Origin: Ellagibacter isourolithinifaciens
GTDB taxonomy: Bacteria > Actinomycetota > Coriobacteriia > Coriobacteriales > Eggerthellaceae
NCBI RefSeq assembly: GCF_008831035.1
Contig: NZ_WAJR01000023.1
Coordinates: forward strand, 1-37,492
Direction: 5' to 3'
Length of the DNA stretch: 37,492 nucleotides
A model generated the notes under the pieces. The model did no database searches and was not told where the DNA came from. It was given only the letters and a program-made list of their open reading frames with translations. Positions 1 through 7,990 of the stretch are shown here, one piece after another (the first letter of the stretch is position 1; every line of letters starts with the position of its first letter). Both the position numbers and the translations under genes were made by a program.

Positions 1-149
1 TCATGGACCGCAACCTCTACCTGTTCGACTACCGGACCGACCTCACCGACGAGCTCGCGGGAGCCGTCGGGATCGACCTGTCGCGCCAGGTGCTCACCCG
101 CGGGCAGATCCGATCCATCATGGCGGATGTGAAGAAACCGAGGAGCTAG
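1..149 (+). CDS. Transposase, C-terminal end only (partial)
   Basis: An open frame enters from the window edge and stops at TAG 147-149, giving about 48 visible residues. The readable end has the pattern ...TDLTDELAGAVGIDLSR... followed by a basic tail ...MADVKKPRS. The spacing 'LTDxLxxxxGIxxxxxxLTxxQIRxI' followed by lysines resembles the C-terminus of DDE transposases of the IS1634/IS4 type; this is recalled family resemblance, not an alignment. The catalytic region lies outside the window. A strong inverted repeat follows 34 bp downstream, consistent with the end of an insertion sequence. It could also be the end of an unrelated protein. Confidence 0.45.
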   Translation, partial: MDRNLYLFDYRTDLTDELAGAVGIDLSRQVLTRGQIRSIMADVKKPRS

Positions 150-182
150 GGCGTACCACGCCAGAAAATGTCACAAGAAAAA

Positions 183-223
183 GGGCCGTTCTCCCAGCTC
201 AGCGTAGGAGAACGGCCCTCTTT
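183..223 (+). terminator. Hairpin terminator after the left-edge transposase
   Basis: A perfect 12-bp stem (GGGCCGTTCTCC at 183-194, its complement at 207-218) encloses a 12-nt loop. It is preceded by an A-rich run and followed by TCTTT. It separates the transposase remnant from the GT4 gene and could act in both directions; it may also lie within the IS end. Confidence 0.7.
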
Positions 224-275
224 GGCTGCAAAAGTTAGGTTTTACCTCTTTTCGATATCATTCACGCACTCAACC

Positions 276-281
276 TATAAT
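276..281 (+). promoter_or_regulatory. Candidate -10 box of the GT4 gene
   Basis: A perfect TATAAT stands 36 bp before the GTG start of the glycosyltransferase and after the upstream terminator. No good -35 hexamer is visible at 16-19 bp (the nearest is TTCGAT at 251-256), so the promoter call rests on the -10 and its position. Confidence 0.45.
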
Positions 282-317
282 AAGAGCGAACGAGGAAAGA
301 ACCTTCAGGAGGAAATC

Positions 318-1511
318 GTGGCGACCACCGCTGAAAAACACACGGCGCAAAGCTTGCGCATCTGTCTGTTCTCGGCGCTTTACCGGCCGAGCATGGGGGG
401 CGTGGAAACATACACCGAGAGCCTTGCGCGCGCATTATACGAGATGGGAGCCGAGGTAACAGTTGCAACCTGCAACACCCACGGCCTTGCCGCGCGCGAG
501 CGCGAGAACGGCGTGAACGTCGTCCGCTTCCCGTGCAAGCCGCTTTTGGGAGGTCGGTTTCCCCTCGTGAAGAATGACGAGGAAGCGAAGCGGTTGTGGA
601 CGCATCTTGAAGACGAGCATTTCGATTACGTGATCGCGAACACGCGCTTCTACACGCTGACCGAGCGCGCGCTCGACTTCGCGACGCGCGCAGGCGTGGT
701 GCCGCTGCTCATCGAGCACGGGTCGGCGCACCTCACGATGGGTAGCGCCCTTATCGACCCGGTGGTGCAGGCGGTCGAGCATGCGCTCACGAAGCGAGAT
801 CTGCGCTACCCGTTCGTCGCGTACGCCGTGTCGAGGAAGGCAAGCGCATGGCTCGGGCATTTCGGGATCGAGTCAGCGGGCGAACTTCCCAACTCGATCG
901 ATGCCGATGTGTATGTGGCGCAGGCGAGCGCGCGGGACTTCCGTGCCGAGCTGGGCATTCCCGCAGACGACCTCATGGTCGCCTTCGCGGGGCGCCTCGT
1001 TCCCGAAAAAGGCGTAGTTGAACTCGCCCAGGCCACGGCGGCGATCGCCGAGCACCCGGATGCGAACGGGCGAGCCGTGCATCTTATCATCGCAGGCGCA
1101 GGTCCCAAGCAGGGCGACATCGAGCGGATCGGGTGTGGGAACATCCATCTGGTCGGGCAACTTGGAAGGCAGGACTTGGCAGCGCTCATGTCGCAGGCCG
1201 ACGCGATGGCGCTGCCCTCCCGGTCGGAAGGTTTCGCCACAACCCTGCTCGAGGCCGCGGCGTGCGCCACCCCTGCAATCGTCACCCCCGTCGGCGGCAC
1301 CGACGAGCTCGTAAGCGACGAGCGCTTCGGCACCATTATTCCCAATGCGCGCACCGAGACGGTCGAGGCCGCGCTGCGAGAGGCGGCGCGCAACCCGCAA
1401 CGGCTCGCCGAGCAGGGAGAGAACGTCGCGAGACGCGTGCGGGCTGAGTACAGCTGGAGGCGCACCGCCGAGCGAGCGCTCTCCGCGTGTCGCAAGGCGA
1501 ACGGAAAGTAA
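318..1511 (+). CDS. Glycosyltransferase family 4 (GT-B fold)
   Basis: This predicted cytoplasmic or membrane-associated glycosyltransferase of 397 residues transfers a sugar from an activated donor to a growing glycan or lipid-linked acceptor. The N-terminal half shows the GT4 pattern 'ICLFSALYRPSMGGVETY', with the glycine-rich acceptor-side loop. The C-terminal half shows 'AGRLVPEKG' and the family signature 'SEGFATTLLEA', with the EX7E pair at Glu304 and Glu312, followed by 'TPVGG'. The GTG at 318 was chosen because AGGAGG (307-312) precedes it by 5 nt and the fold begins there; the reading frame stays open upstream to 168 without ribosome-binding support. It lies alone on the plus strand, convergent with the membrane-protein gene, at the edge of the polysaccharide locus. 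Donor and acceptor cannot be read from sequence. Confidence 0.9.
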   Translation: MATTAEKHTAQSLRICLFSALYRPSMGGVETYTESLARALYEMGAEVTVATCNTHGLAARERENGVNVVRFPCKPLLGGRFPLVKNDEEAKRLWTHLEDEHFDYVIANTRFYTLTERALDFATRAGVVPLLIEHGSAHLTMGSALIDPVVQAVEHALTKRDLRYPFVAYAVSRKASAWLGHFGIESAGELPNSIDADVYVAQASARDFRAELGIPADDLMVAFAGRLVPEKGVVELAQATAAIAEHPDANGRAVHLIIAGAGPKQGDIERIGCGNIHLVGQLGRQDLAALMSQADAMALPSRSEGFATTLLEAAACATPAIVTPVGGTDELVSDERFGTIIPNARTETVEAALREAARNPQRLAEQGENVARRVRAEYSWRRTAERALSACRKANGK

Positions 1512-1536
1512 GGTTCCTGGAGGAATTCGCGCCCGC

Positions 1537-1556
1537 GCGCTTTCAAGCGCCGGCCT
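1537..1556 (+). terminator. Weak hairpin in the convergent gap
   Basis: GCGCTT (1537-1542), a 2-nt loop, AAGCGC (1545-1550), then a pyrimidine-rich run. It sits between the stop of the GT4 gene and the stop of the convergent membrane-protein gene. The stem is short and the tail imperfect, so termination is only plausible. Confidence 0.3.
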
Positions 1557-1561
1557 TTCCT

Positions 1562-3652
1562 CTAGTCGTCGATCGCGGTGATGCGGTACAGGCGCATGTC
1601 ATCGCGCGCGAGCACCACTTCGAACCCGGGCGTGGAGTCGCGCACATAATCGATGCCGGCCCACAGGCTGTTGTCGTCGTAGGTGAAGAAGAAGTTGCTG
1701 TCAGGGTCGGAGGGGTTGTACCATCTTCCCTGGTCAAGCAAAAGCAGGTACTCGGCTCCGACGTTCTCGACGGCTTCCTTCACCCGATCGTCATAGGAGA
1801 TGCTGTCAAGGCGGCTGCGGATGAGCGCGCTATCCTCGGTTTCCCCCCCTTCACCATAGGTGCGCAGGTAGCGGTAGTATGTGCGCATGCCGTCGACAAC
1901 GTAGCAGAAGCAGCTGCCATCGTTGGGGTTGTTGATGACGACGGCCCCTTCGGGGAGAATCTGCTCGACCTCGGCGACGAACTCCTTTTCCGCGGTCGTG
2001 TAGATGTAGTCAACGTTGTTCTGCCACGAAAGCCGCTGCCAGACCAGTGTCATCGCCCCACGGCCCATATTGGGAACCTCGCTCGACGGGCTGATGTCGG
2101 CGCGCGGGTCATCGAGGAAAAACGTCCCCCACACCAGCACGAACGCGCAGAGAGCACATGCGATGGAGGTCGCCCACGCAGGCGCCTTGTCGCGCGAGCG
2201 GGAAAGAAGCCGCGCGATCGTGCGCGCAACGAGGGCTACGCCCATCGCCGCGAGGGGGATACCGAAGATGGCCGCCATCGCCGCCACACGGTAATAGTCG
2301 GTGTACCAGAAACCGGTCAGCAGATGCTGCAGGCGGCCGGAGGTCGACACGCCGACGATGAACATCCCGCATGCGAGCACGTACGAGGCGGAAAGCCACA
2401 GCCAGCGGCGTTCTTTGAGCGTCCAGAACATGCCCACGAACACGAACACCATGAGCACGAGCTGCACGCCGTCGTCCATGAACCCGAGCATGAGCGTGTG
2501 GAGCACCGCCTCGAGCGGGTACTGCGCGGCGCCCCATGAGTGCTCCACCACCGCGCTCAGGAAGGGCAGGTGGTACACCACCCACCAGATGACGCAGATA
2601 AGGATGGCCGCGACAACGGCGAACAGGATGCGCAGCCACCATTTCGCCGCGCCTTCGCGACGGAGAAGGTCGGCCGCGATTGCCGCCCGATAGATGCAGA
2701 AGGGAATGAGCCACACGGCCACGACGAACACGGCGTTCGGCTGCGCGAGCGCCAAGGCGACGATGCCGATGACGAACAGCGCTCCCGCGCAGATGCGCTC
2801 GCGGCGCGAAACCCCCGTGCGCAGGATCGCCACGAACAGCGCCGCCACGAGCGGCAGCAGGCAGTAGGCAGACGTGTTCGGGAACAGCGGGCCCCAGGCG
2901 AGCAGCATCCAGGGGAAGGCCGAGAACATGGGTGCGCAGGCGGCGCCCCAGCACACGATGTCGCGACGCTCCTGGAAGACGATGCGCATAAACGCGAACA
3001 TGCTTGCGGGCAGCGCCAGCGCCACGAACACGAAGTTCGCGGCGTTTTCCGAAAGCGGAATGGGGACGTCGAGCAGGCTCACCATGAAGGCCGCGACGTT
3101 GTACCAGGCCGTCGGGTAGAAACCGCCGCCGGGAAGCGGGTTGATCGCCGCGTCGGCCGCGCCCGCGTAGAGCGACGTGCTGAAAGGAGACCAGTTCCCC
3201 GTCTCGACGAAGCAGCGAATCGAGCCTAAGTGGCTCACGTTGTCGTATTCCTGCATGTAGTTCGAGGGGTCGCCCAGAAACGAGGTGAACATGCCCACCG
3301 ACACGACGATGCCCACCAAGAGGTAGAGCGCAAGCGCGCACAGGTCGAAGCGGCATGCCTCGCGACTGCGCTCACCGAAGCGACGGCGAGGCAGATCGCG
3401 TGCGCGCACACGACCGACGATGCAGATGATAAGACCCACCACGAGCTGGGGGAAGAAGATCGTCGCCCAGTTGGTGTTGATGCCCAGGGCGGCATATGCC
3501 AGGCAGAGGGCAATCGTCGCCGGAATGCCGAGAAGCGGCGCGAAGGCGACAGCCGACGCCACGTGCATGCGAAGGCCCGCAAACACGAGCGTCCCTGGAA
3601 CGAACAAGAACAGCGCCCCCGCAAACGCAGCGGCGAAGAACAAACCCCACAT
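1562..3652 (-). CDS. Large polytopic membrane protein, DUF6541-like
   Basis: This 696-residue integral membrane protein has a first helix starting at residue 2 ('LFFAAAFAGALFLFVPG') and roughly twelve or more hydrophobic segments up to about residue 520. A soluble C-terminal region of about 170 residues follows, probably outside the cell, with the pattern 'LPEGAVVINNPNDGSCFCYVVDG'. Overall layout and this C-terminal motif match the actinobacterial DUF6541 family, whose members occur beside glycosyltransferases and resemble GT-C polyprenyl-sugar-dependent transferases; that family role is not established. A start at ATG 3652 is supported by AGGAAGGTAAGG just upstream. The gene lies in the polysaccharide locus between a GT4 gene and the AAA/DUF4143 insertion. 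A role in assembling or transferring cell-wall sugars is inference. Confidence 0.75.
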   Translation of the reverse strand: MWGLFFAAAFAGALFLFVPGTLVFAGLRMHVASAVAFAPLLGIPATIALCLAYAALGINTNWATIFFPQLVVGLIICIVGRVRARDLPRRRFGERSREACRFDLCALALYLLVGIVVSVGMFTSFLGDPSNYMQEYDNVSHLGSIRCFVETGNWSPFSTSLYAGAADAAINPLPGGGFYPTAWYNVAAFMVSLLDVPIPLSENAANFVFVALALPASMFAFMRIVFQERRDIVCWGAACAPMFSAFPWMLLAWGPLFPNTSAYCLLPLVAALFVAILRTGVSRRERICAGALFVIGIVALALAQPNAVFVVAVWLIPFCIYRAAIAADLLRREGAAKWWLRILFAVVAAILICVIWWVVYHLPFLSAVVEHSWGAAQYPLEAVLHTLMLGFMDDGVQLVLMVFVFVGMFWTLKERRWLWLSASYVLACGMFIVGVSTSGRLQHLLTGFWYTDYYRVAAMAAIFGIPLAAMGVALVARTIARLLSRSRDKAPAWATSIACALCAFVLVWGTFFLDDPRADISPSSEVPNMGRGAMTLVWQRLSWQNNVDYIYTTAEKEFVAEVEQILPEGAVVINNPNDGSCFCYVVDGMRTYYRYLRTYGEGGETEDSALIRSRLDSISYDDRVKEAVENVGAEYLLLLDQGRWYNPSDPDSNFFFTYDDNSLWAGIDYVRDSTPGFEVVLARDDMRLYRITAIDD

Positions 3653-3706
3653 ACCTTACCTTCCTAAGCATCGCACAACGCGATGAGAAGTCGCAAACTC
3701 AATCTA

Positions 3707-3734
3707 ACGAGGGCGCCGCATCGGACGCCCTCGT
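3707..3734 (-). terminator. Hairpin downstream of the AAA/DUF4143 gene
   Basis: A 9-bp stem (ACGAGGGCG 3707-3715, complement 3726-3734) lies in the gap between the ATPase stop and the DUF6541-like start. On the minus strand it is followed by TTAGATT, a weak T-run. A TACAAT -10-like hexamer on the minus strand (3749-3754) lies between it and the ATPase stop, so the hairpin would lie in the leader of the membrane-protein gene if that promoter is real. Confidence 0.45.
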
Positions 3735-3767
3735 CTTCAAACCGCTCTATTGTATCAGGAACTGCTG

Positions 3768-5132
3768 CTAAAGAAGTCCCGCCATGTAGAGTGGCAGCTT
3801 CACAATGTCACCATCAACGGCGAGCTGACGCGGGTGGAGGATGTACCTTTCCCCCACACGCTTTCCAAACTTCAATTTGAACTTGTCGAGCGATTTCGTC
3901 GTGTATCGCTTGCCCGATTTCACTTCAACAGGACTTACACGAGGCTTCATCGCCGCATCGGGATACGGCTTTACAAGAAGAAAATCAACTTCCATTCTGT
4001 CTTCGGCGGTCGGCGCCCATTTCGAATAGAAGTACAAATCGTGCCCTGACGCGACGAACTGCTGCGCGACTGCGTTTTCCGCAAGCATCCCCTCGTTCAC
4101 ATCTGCATCGCCAAGGAGGACATGGCGATAGACCTCAGGCATCGAGTCACCCGTCGAAGAAAAAGCCATCGTAGCAAGAAGCCCCACGTCACCCATATAG
4201 CATTTGATCGCTGATTCGCTTTTGCTCAAGGCGAGGGCGACCGACGGGTCAGTGCAAGCATGGCACAGATTCACCGTAGCCGCTTCGTCAAACCATGCAA
4301 AGGCGGACGCGTAGTCACGCGCGCGGCCCCCCTCTTCAACCTGTGAGAATACCAGCCTTTTCTCATGTTTGGAGAGCTGACCGGGAATCGCATCGAAGAT
4401 GGCCTTGAGACGTCCCACCCCACTTTCCCCATATTTATCGATATCTTCCCGATAGAGCTTGAGCACAAGACGTTTCGCCCGATCGGCGGCATCCATGTTT
4501 CGTTTATCCGCATAGACGGCAACAGCCTGGGGCATCCCACCAACCAACATGTACTCATTCCAAAAGCGCATCGCTTTTCGATGCAAATCGTCGGGCAGAG
4601 GCCTTCGCTCATTAAACGACGCTCGAATAATCTGGGCTAAACCATCTTCCCCCATAGCCCAAAGAAACTCCTCGAAATCCATCGGGTGCAACTTCATCGA
4701 TTCTTCTTCAGAGGGGATGAGAATGTCCTTGACATTCGATTTGATCGAAATCAACGATCCAGTTTCCACGTAATCGTATCGCCCGTCAGTAACAAGGTGT
4801 TTGATAAACTCTCTTGCAGGAGGAAAAAGCTGGACTTCGTCGAAAATCACGAGGGTGTCGCGAGGAACCAAGTTGACGCTAAATAGAGCGGAAAGGTAAA
4901 GGAAGAAACCGTCAAGATCGGTCCTTGTATCGAGAAAGAGCTGCTTGAACTCCTTTGAAACCTTCGAGAAATCGATAAGGGCATATGATGCGTATTCTCG
5001 CTTTGCGAACTCCTCAACAAGAGTCGATTTCCCAACGCGTCGAGCACCCTCGACAAGCATCGCCGTCGACCCGCAACTTTCCTCTTTCCATAAGAGGAGC
5101 TTCTCGTATGCCTTTCGCTTATACATTGGCAT
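3768..5132 (-). CDS. AAA ATPase with DUF4143 domain
   Basis: This 454-residue ATP-binding protein belongs to the AAA_14/DUF4143 group. The N-terminal AAA core shows a Walker A 'GARRVGKST' near residues 29-37 and a Walker B 'TLVIFDEVQLF' at about residue 100. The C-terminal half, with 'VEVKSGKRYTTKSLDKF', matches DUF4143, which is related to restriction-endonuclease-like folds. The family is common and often horizontally acquired; its cellular role is not settled. GC content is visibly lower than in flanking genes. It interrupts the polysaccharide locus, has its own hairpin downstream and a striking three-unit tandem repeat upstream. These features suggest an autonomous, self-regulated cassette rather than a sugar gene. 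Confidence 0.88.
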   Translation of the reverse strand: MPMYKRKAYEKLLLWKEESCGSTAMLVEGARRVGKSTLVEEFAKREYASYALIDFSKVSKEFKQLFLDTRTDLDGFFLYLSALFSVNLVPRDTLVIFDEVQLFPPAREFIKHLVTDGRYDYVETGSLISIKSNVKDILIPSEEESMKLHPMDFEEFLWAMGEDGLAQIIRASFNERRPLPDDLHRKAMRFWNEYMLVGGMPQAVAVYADKRNMDAADRAKRLVLKLYREDIDKYGESGVGRLKAIFDAIPGQLSKHEKRLVFSQVEEGGRARDYASAFAWFDEAATVNLCHACTDPSVALALSKSESAIKCYMGDVGLLATMAFSSTGDSMPEVYRHVLLGDADVNEGMLAENAVAQQFVASGHDLYFYSKWAPTAEDRMEVDFLLVKPYPDAAMKPRVSPVEVKSGKRYTTKSLDKFKLKFGKRVGERYILHPRQLAVDGDIVKLPLYMAGLL

Positions 5133-5143
5133 CTCCTAGATTG

Positions 5144-5236
5144 CCGTTTTCTATGGTTTCAGATTACCACAATATGCACGTTTCTAAGTTTTCAAGATAC
5201 TACGATTTTCACGTTTCTATGATTTGGCAACAGAAG
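5144..5236. repeat. Three-unit 33-bp tandem repeat upstream of the AAA/DUF4143 gene
   Basis: Units start at 5144, 5177 and 5210, exactly 33 bp apart. Each opens with a variant of CACGTTTCTATG (CCGTTTTCTATG, CACGTTTCTAAG, CACGTTTCTATG) and continues with a partly conserved AT-rich arm. The block ends about 10 bp before the ATPase start codon on the minus strand, so it overlaps the expected promoter. Regular phasing (close to three helical turns) suggests cooperative binding of a protein, perhaps the ATPase itself. Confidence 0.65.
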
Positions 5237-5261
5237 GGCCCGCTTTATGAAGCGGGCCCTT
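5234..5261 (-). terminator. Strong hairpin downstream of the ricin/VanW gene
   Basis: A perfect 12-bp stem (AAGGGCCCGCTT 5234-5245, complement 5250-5261) with a TATG loop lies 23 bp beyond the stop of the ricin/VanW gene. The T-run is poor on both strands, but stem strength and position support termination. Confidence 0.65.
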
Positions 5262-5284
5262 GCACTCAGAAGCATTATCAGGAA

Positions 5285-7936
5285 CTACCAGTACCAGGAA
5301 TTCGGCAGGGCGCTTGTGGCCACGATCACGCCATCTTTGTAGTACTCGCGCTGCGCGGCGGCGGAGTGCGACCCCGTCCACCACGAAGAGACGTCGATGT
5401 AGTCGTACCAGTCGGGCTGGATGCCCCAGATGTCGCAGTTGAGCGTGCGATCGTAGTTGTCAACGACGATTTTCACGGGGAAATCCCAGTCATTGCGGAA
5501 GCGGAAGTCGGAAGATCCCCAGTTCACCATCGCGTCTTGCCCGATGGGCACATACGTGGAAGGCGTCGTGTGGTTCTGACGCTCCACGATGGTGAGACCG
5601 GCGCGCACCACCGCACCATAGAGCGTGGTGGACGCCTGGCAGATGCCGCCGCCGTAGCCCGAGCCGCCGACGACGCCGGCGATGAGGTAGCCCTCGGCCG
5701 CGCCGCACGGCCCGCACGTGTCGAAGAACGACACCGTCTCGCCCGGCCACACGACCATGCCGTCGAAGTTGGAAAGCGCACGCGACATGTTGTACCACCC
5801 GTTGAACGTGTTGGTGGAAACGGTCGAGAAATGCGCGAGAAGATCCGAGAAGTCATCAGGGACGTAGGTCGTGGGAGTCAGCACGAAGCGCTGCGCGATG
5901 GAGTTGTTGCGCGTATAAACCTGCACGTTCGTACCGCTTTCCGCAATGCCATCGGCAATGTCGAGCGCGAGGCCATTGCCCTTGCACACGAAGCTAAACG
6001 ACTGGTCGCCCGCATACTTCGGGTACCATTTCTGCGCGTCGTTGCCGAACGGCGTGCACTGCCACACGTTCGTGCCAGGGGTGCGCCCACCATTGGCCAC
6101 ATCGAGCACCTTGCGCGAGAAGGGGAACGCGATCGTGTAGGATCCGTCATAGTTCGTCGAGATCTTCACCACCTGCGCGTTCGAGCCGTTCTCGGTATGC
6201 AGCTGCACGTTCGCACCGCTTGTGCGGGAGGCATCTTGCACGTCGAGCTTTACCGACGGGTTGGCGTATGCGCCAATGGTGTAGAAGCCGTCGATGATGA
6301 TCGGGGTTTTCTTCAGGATGAACGACGATGCGTCCGCACTCGAGCCGAGCACGACATTCTTCCCCGAAAGGGAGAGCGCGAACTCGCCGCTCTTCGAGGC
6401 GATGCGGTACGCGCCGTTTCCGAGCGGCACGAGCTTCCACAGCTGAGAATCGGTCCCATCGGCGGTCTGTTGGCAGACGTTCGCGCCCACAGCAGCGCTT
6501 CCGCCCTCGATGGCAAGCACCTTACCCGAGCACAGCGACTCGATCGTGCAGTAGCCGTCGTCGCGGGTCGTCACGTGCCACTTCTGCGCATAGCCGCCGT
6601 TATTCGCGTGAACCTGCACGTTGGCACCCGATTCGGTCGATGCGTCGAACACGTCGAGGTCGGTACCCTTGTCGCTCGAAAGCGCAAGCTCGTAGGTGCC
6701 GTCGGCGTACGTGCTTTCGCACGGGCTGAAGACGAACGATTGGGCGATAGCCCCGTTCGGAGTCCACGTGCGCACATCCGTGCCCGCAGCGCAGATTCCG
6801 TCGGCGATATCGAGCGCGAGCACGTTGCCCTTCGAGAAAAGCGAGAAGGAGCCGTTGCCGCTGTCGACGAGGCGCCACTTCTGCATGCTGTTACCAAACG
6901 GCGTGCACTGCCACACGTTCGTGCCAGGGGTGAGCCCGCCATTGGAAACGTCGAGCACGAGCCCCGAGCCCATCGAGGTGATTGTGTAATAGCCCTCGGA
7001 GTCGGGCTCGATGTACCACTTTTGGGCCTGCGAGTGGTTGCTGGACCACAGACGAACGTCGGCGCCGGAGACAAGCGATGCATTTGCCACGTCGAGCGCA
7101 TAGGAAGTGTCGCCCGCGGCGCAGATCTCGTAGACGCCTGCGGCAAGCAGCGCCTCGGGGGCGGGATCGGAAACGGGCGTAAGCGCGAAACGCTGCGCGG
7201 GAGCACCATTGACCGTGTAGGTCTGGATGTTCGTACCTGCAACCGCAAGCCCGTCGGCGATGTCGAGCGCGAGGCCCGAAAGCTTGGAGACGAGCGTCAC
7301 CGAGCCGTCCGCCGCGCGCGCGATCTTCCACTTCTGGGCATCGTTGCCGAAAGGCGTGCACTGCCACACGTTTGTGCCGGGAGTGCGCCCGCCGTTGGCA
7401 ACGTCAAGCACCTTGCCGGTCGCAACCGAGGTGATCGTGTAGTAGCCCTCGCCCACCGCTTCGATGCGCCACCGCTGGAAGAGCGTGCCGTTCGCGGAGG
7501 CGAGCTCGACGTTCGCACCCGAGTAGAATTGCGAGCCAGCCGTGGAGAGCACGGCCTTCGAGTTCGCGGCAGCAGAAATCACGTACACGCCCTCGAAGGA
7601 TTCATCACCTGCGGTTTCCCCTTCTCCTGCAGCCCCACCCTCGCCTGCGGCGGCAGGTTGCGCGGCCTCGGGCGCAGCAGAAGAAGCGCCAACAGCGGCA
7701 TCAGGCTGTGCAGGTGTTGCGACCTGGGACGTTCCCGCGTCCGTTCCCGCGCCATCCGCGGCAGAAGAGCTCCCTATCGTGGCATCCGCCGAGGGCGTGC
7801 CTGAGACCGCCGCACCATCGGATGCGCCGGGGGCTTCCTCGGCGAGCGCGCCCGCAGGCACGCACCATACCGAAAGCGACGCTGCGAGCAGCACCGAGAG
7901 CAACCGCTTCGGCCCCTTCATAGTATGCCCCTGCAT
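5285..7936 (-). CDS. Secreted protein: signal peptide, four ricin-type trefoils, VanW domain
   Basis: This 883-residue exported protein starts with a signal peptide ending near 'AGALA-EE' (about residue 32). An Ala/Gly/Ser-rich linker to about 115 follows, then four ricin B-type beta-trefoil domains (about 116-262, 267-410, 412-550, 553-700), each with the recurring 'QKW' and 'LDVANGG' signatures. The end is a VanW domain (about 725-850) with 'WPGETVSFFDTCGP', 'GGGICQASTTLYGA' and 'HTTPSTYVPIG'. Ricin trefoils bind carbohydrates. VanW domains are found in wall-associated proteins, and their chemistry is not established. The third trefoil is most diverged. A second possible start at 7921 gives a shorter signal-peptide n-region; 7936 has the better-placed purine-rich site. 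A role in binding cell-wall polysaccharide made by the surrounding genes is inference. Confidence 0.88.
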   Translation of the reverse strand: MQGHTMKGPKRLLSVLLAASLSVWCVPAGALAEEAPGASDGAAVSGTPSADATIGSSSAADGAGTDAGTSQVATPAQPDAAVGASSAAPEAAQPAAAGEGGAAGEGETAGDESFEGVYVISAAANSKAVLSTAGSQFYSGANVELASANGTLFQRWRIEAVGEGYYTITSVATGKVLDVANGGRTPGTNVWQCTPFGNDAQKWKIARAADGSVTLVSKLSGLALDIADGLAVAGTNIQTYTVNGAPAQRFALTPVSDPAPEALLAAGVYEICAAGDTSYALDVANASLVSGADVRLWSSNHSQAQKWYIEPDSEGYYTITSMGSGLVLDVSNGGLTPGTNVWQCTPFGNSMQKWRLVDSGNGSFSLFSKGNVLALDIADGICAAGTDVRTWTPNGAIAQSFVFSPCESTYADGTYELALSSDKGTDLDVFDASTESGANVQVHANNGGYAQKWHVTTRDDGYCTIESLCSGKVLAIEGGSAAVGANVCQQTADGTDSQLWKLVPLGNGAYRIASKSGEFALSLSGKNVVLGSSADASSFILKKTPIIIDGFYTIGAYANPSVKLDVQDASRTSGANVQLHTENGSNAQVVKISTNYDGSYTIAFPFSRKVLDVANGGRTPGTNVWQCTPFGNDAQKWYPKYAGDQSFSFVCKGNGLALDIADGIAESGTNVQVYTRNNSIAQRFVLTPTTYVPDDFSDLLAHFSTVSTNTFNGWYNMSRALSNFDGMVVWPGETVSFFDTCGPCGAAEGYLIAGVVGGSGYGGGICQASTTLYGAVVRAGLTIVERQNHTTPSTYVPIGQDAMVNWGSSDFRFRNDWDFPVKIVVDNYDRTLNCDIWGIQPDWYDYIDVSSWWTGSHSAAAQREYYKDGVIVATSALPNSWYW
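6026..7414 (-). repeat. Three near-identical 87-bp segments inside the ricin-repeat gene
   Basis: Copies lie at 6026-6112, 6875-6961 and 7328-7414. Each encodes a variant of 'VLD(V)xNGGxTPGTNVWQC' followed by 'TPFGNxxQKW'. They belong to trefoils 4, 2 and 1, while trefoil 3 has a diverged version. Copies 1 and 2 are 453 bp apart and copies 2 and 4 are 849 bp apart, both multiples of three. The high DNA identity points to recent duplication or gene conversion. Confidence 0.8.
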
Positions 7937-7990
7937 CCTCTCCCCTTTCTCATTAACGGAGATTCGAGCGCAAAACGCGCCCAGACCCGC

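Noticed and set aside
5144-5236. Possible short CRISPR array at the 33-bp repeats
   Set aside because: The period is a single 33-bp unit with no unique spacers and no cas genes nearby; it is a tandem repeat at a promoter.
4985-7804. A 939-codon plus-strand open frame opposite the ricin/VanW gene
   Set aside because: Arg/Val/Ala-rich with no domain pattern. It is the antisense of a real repeat-containing gene, where high GC suppresses stops.
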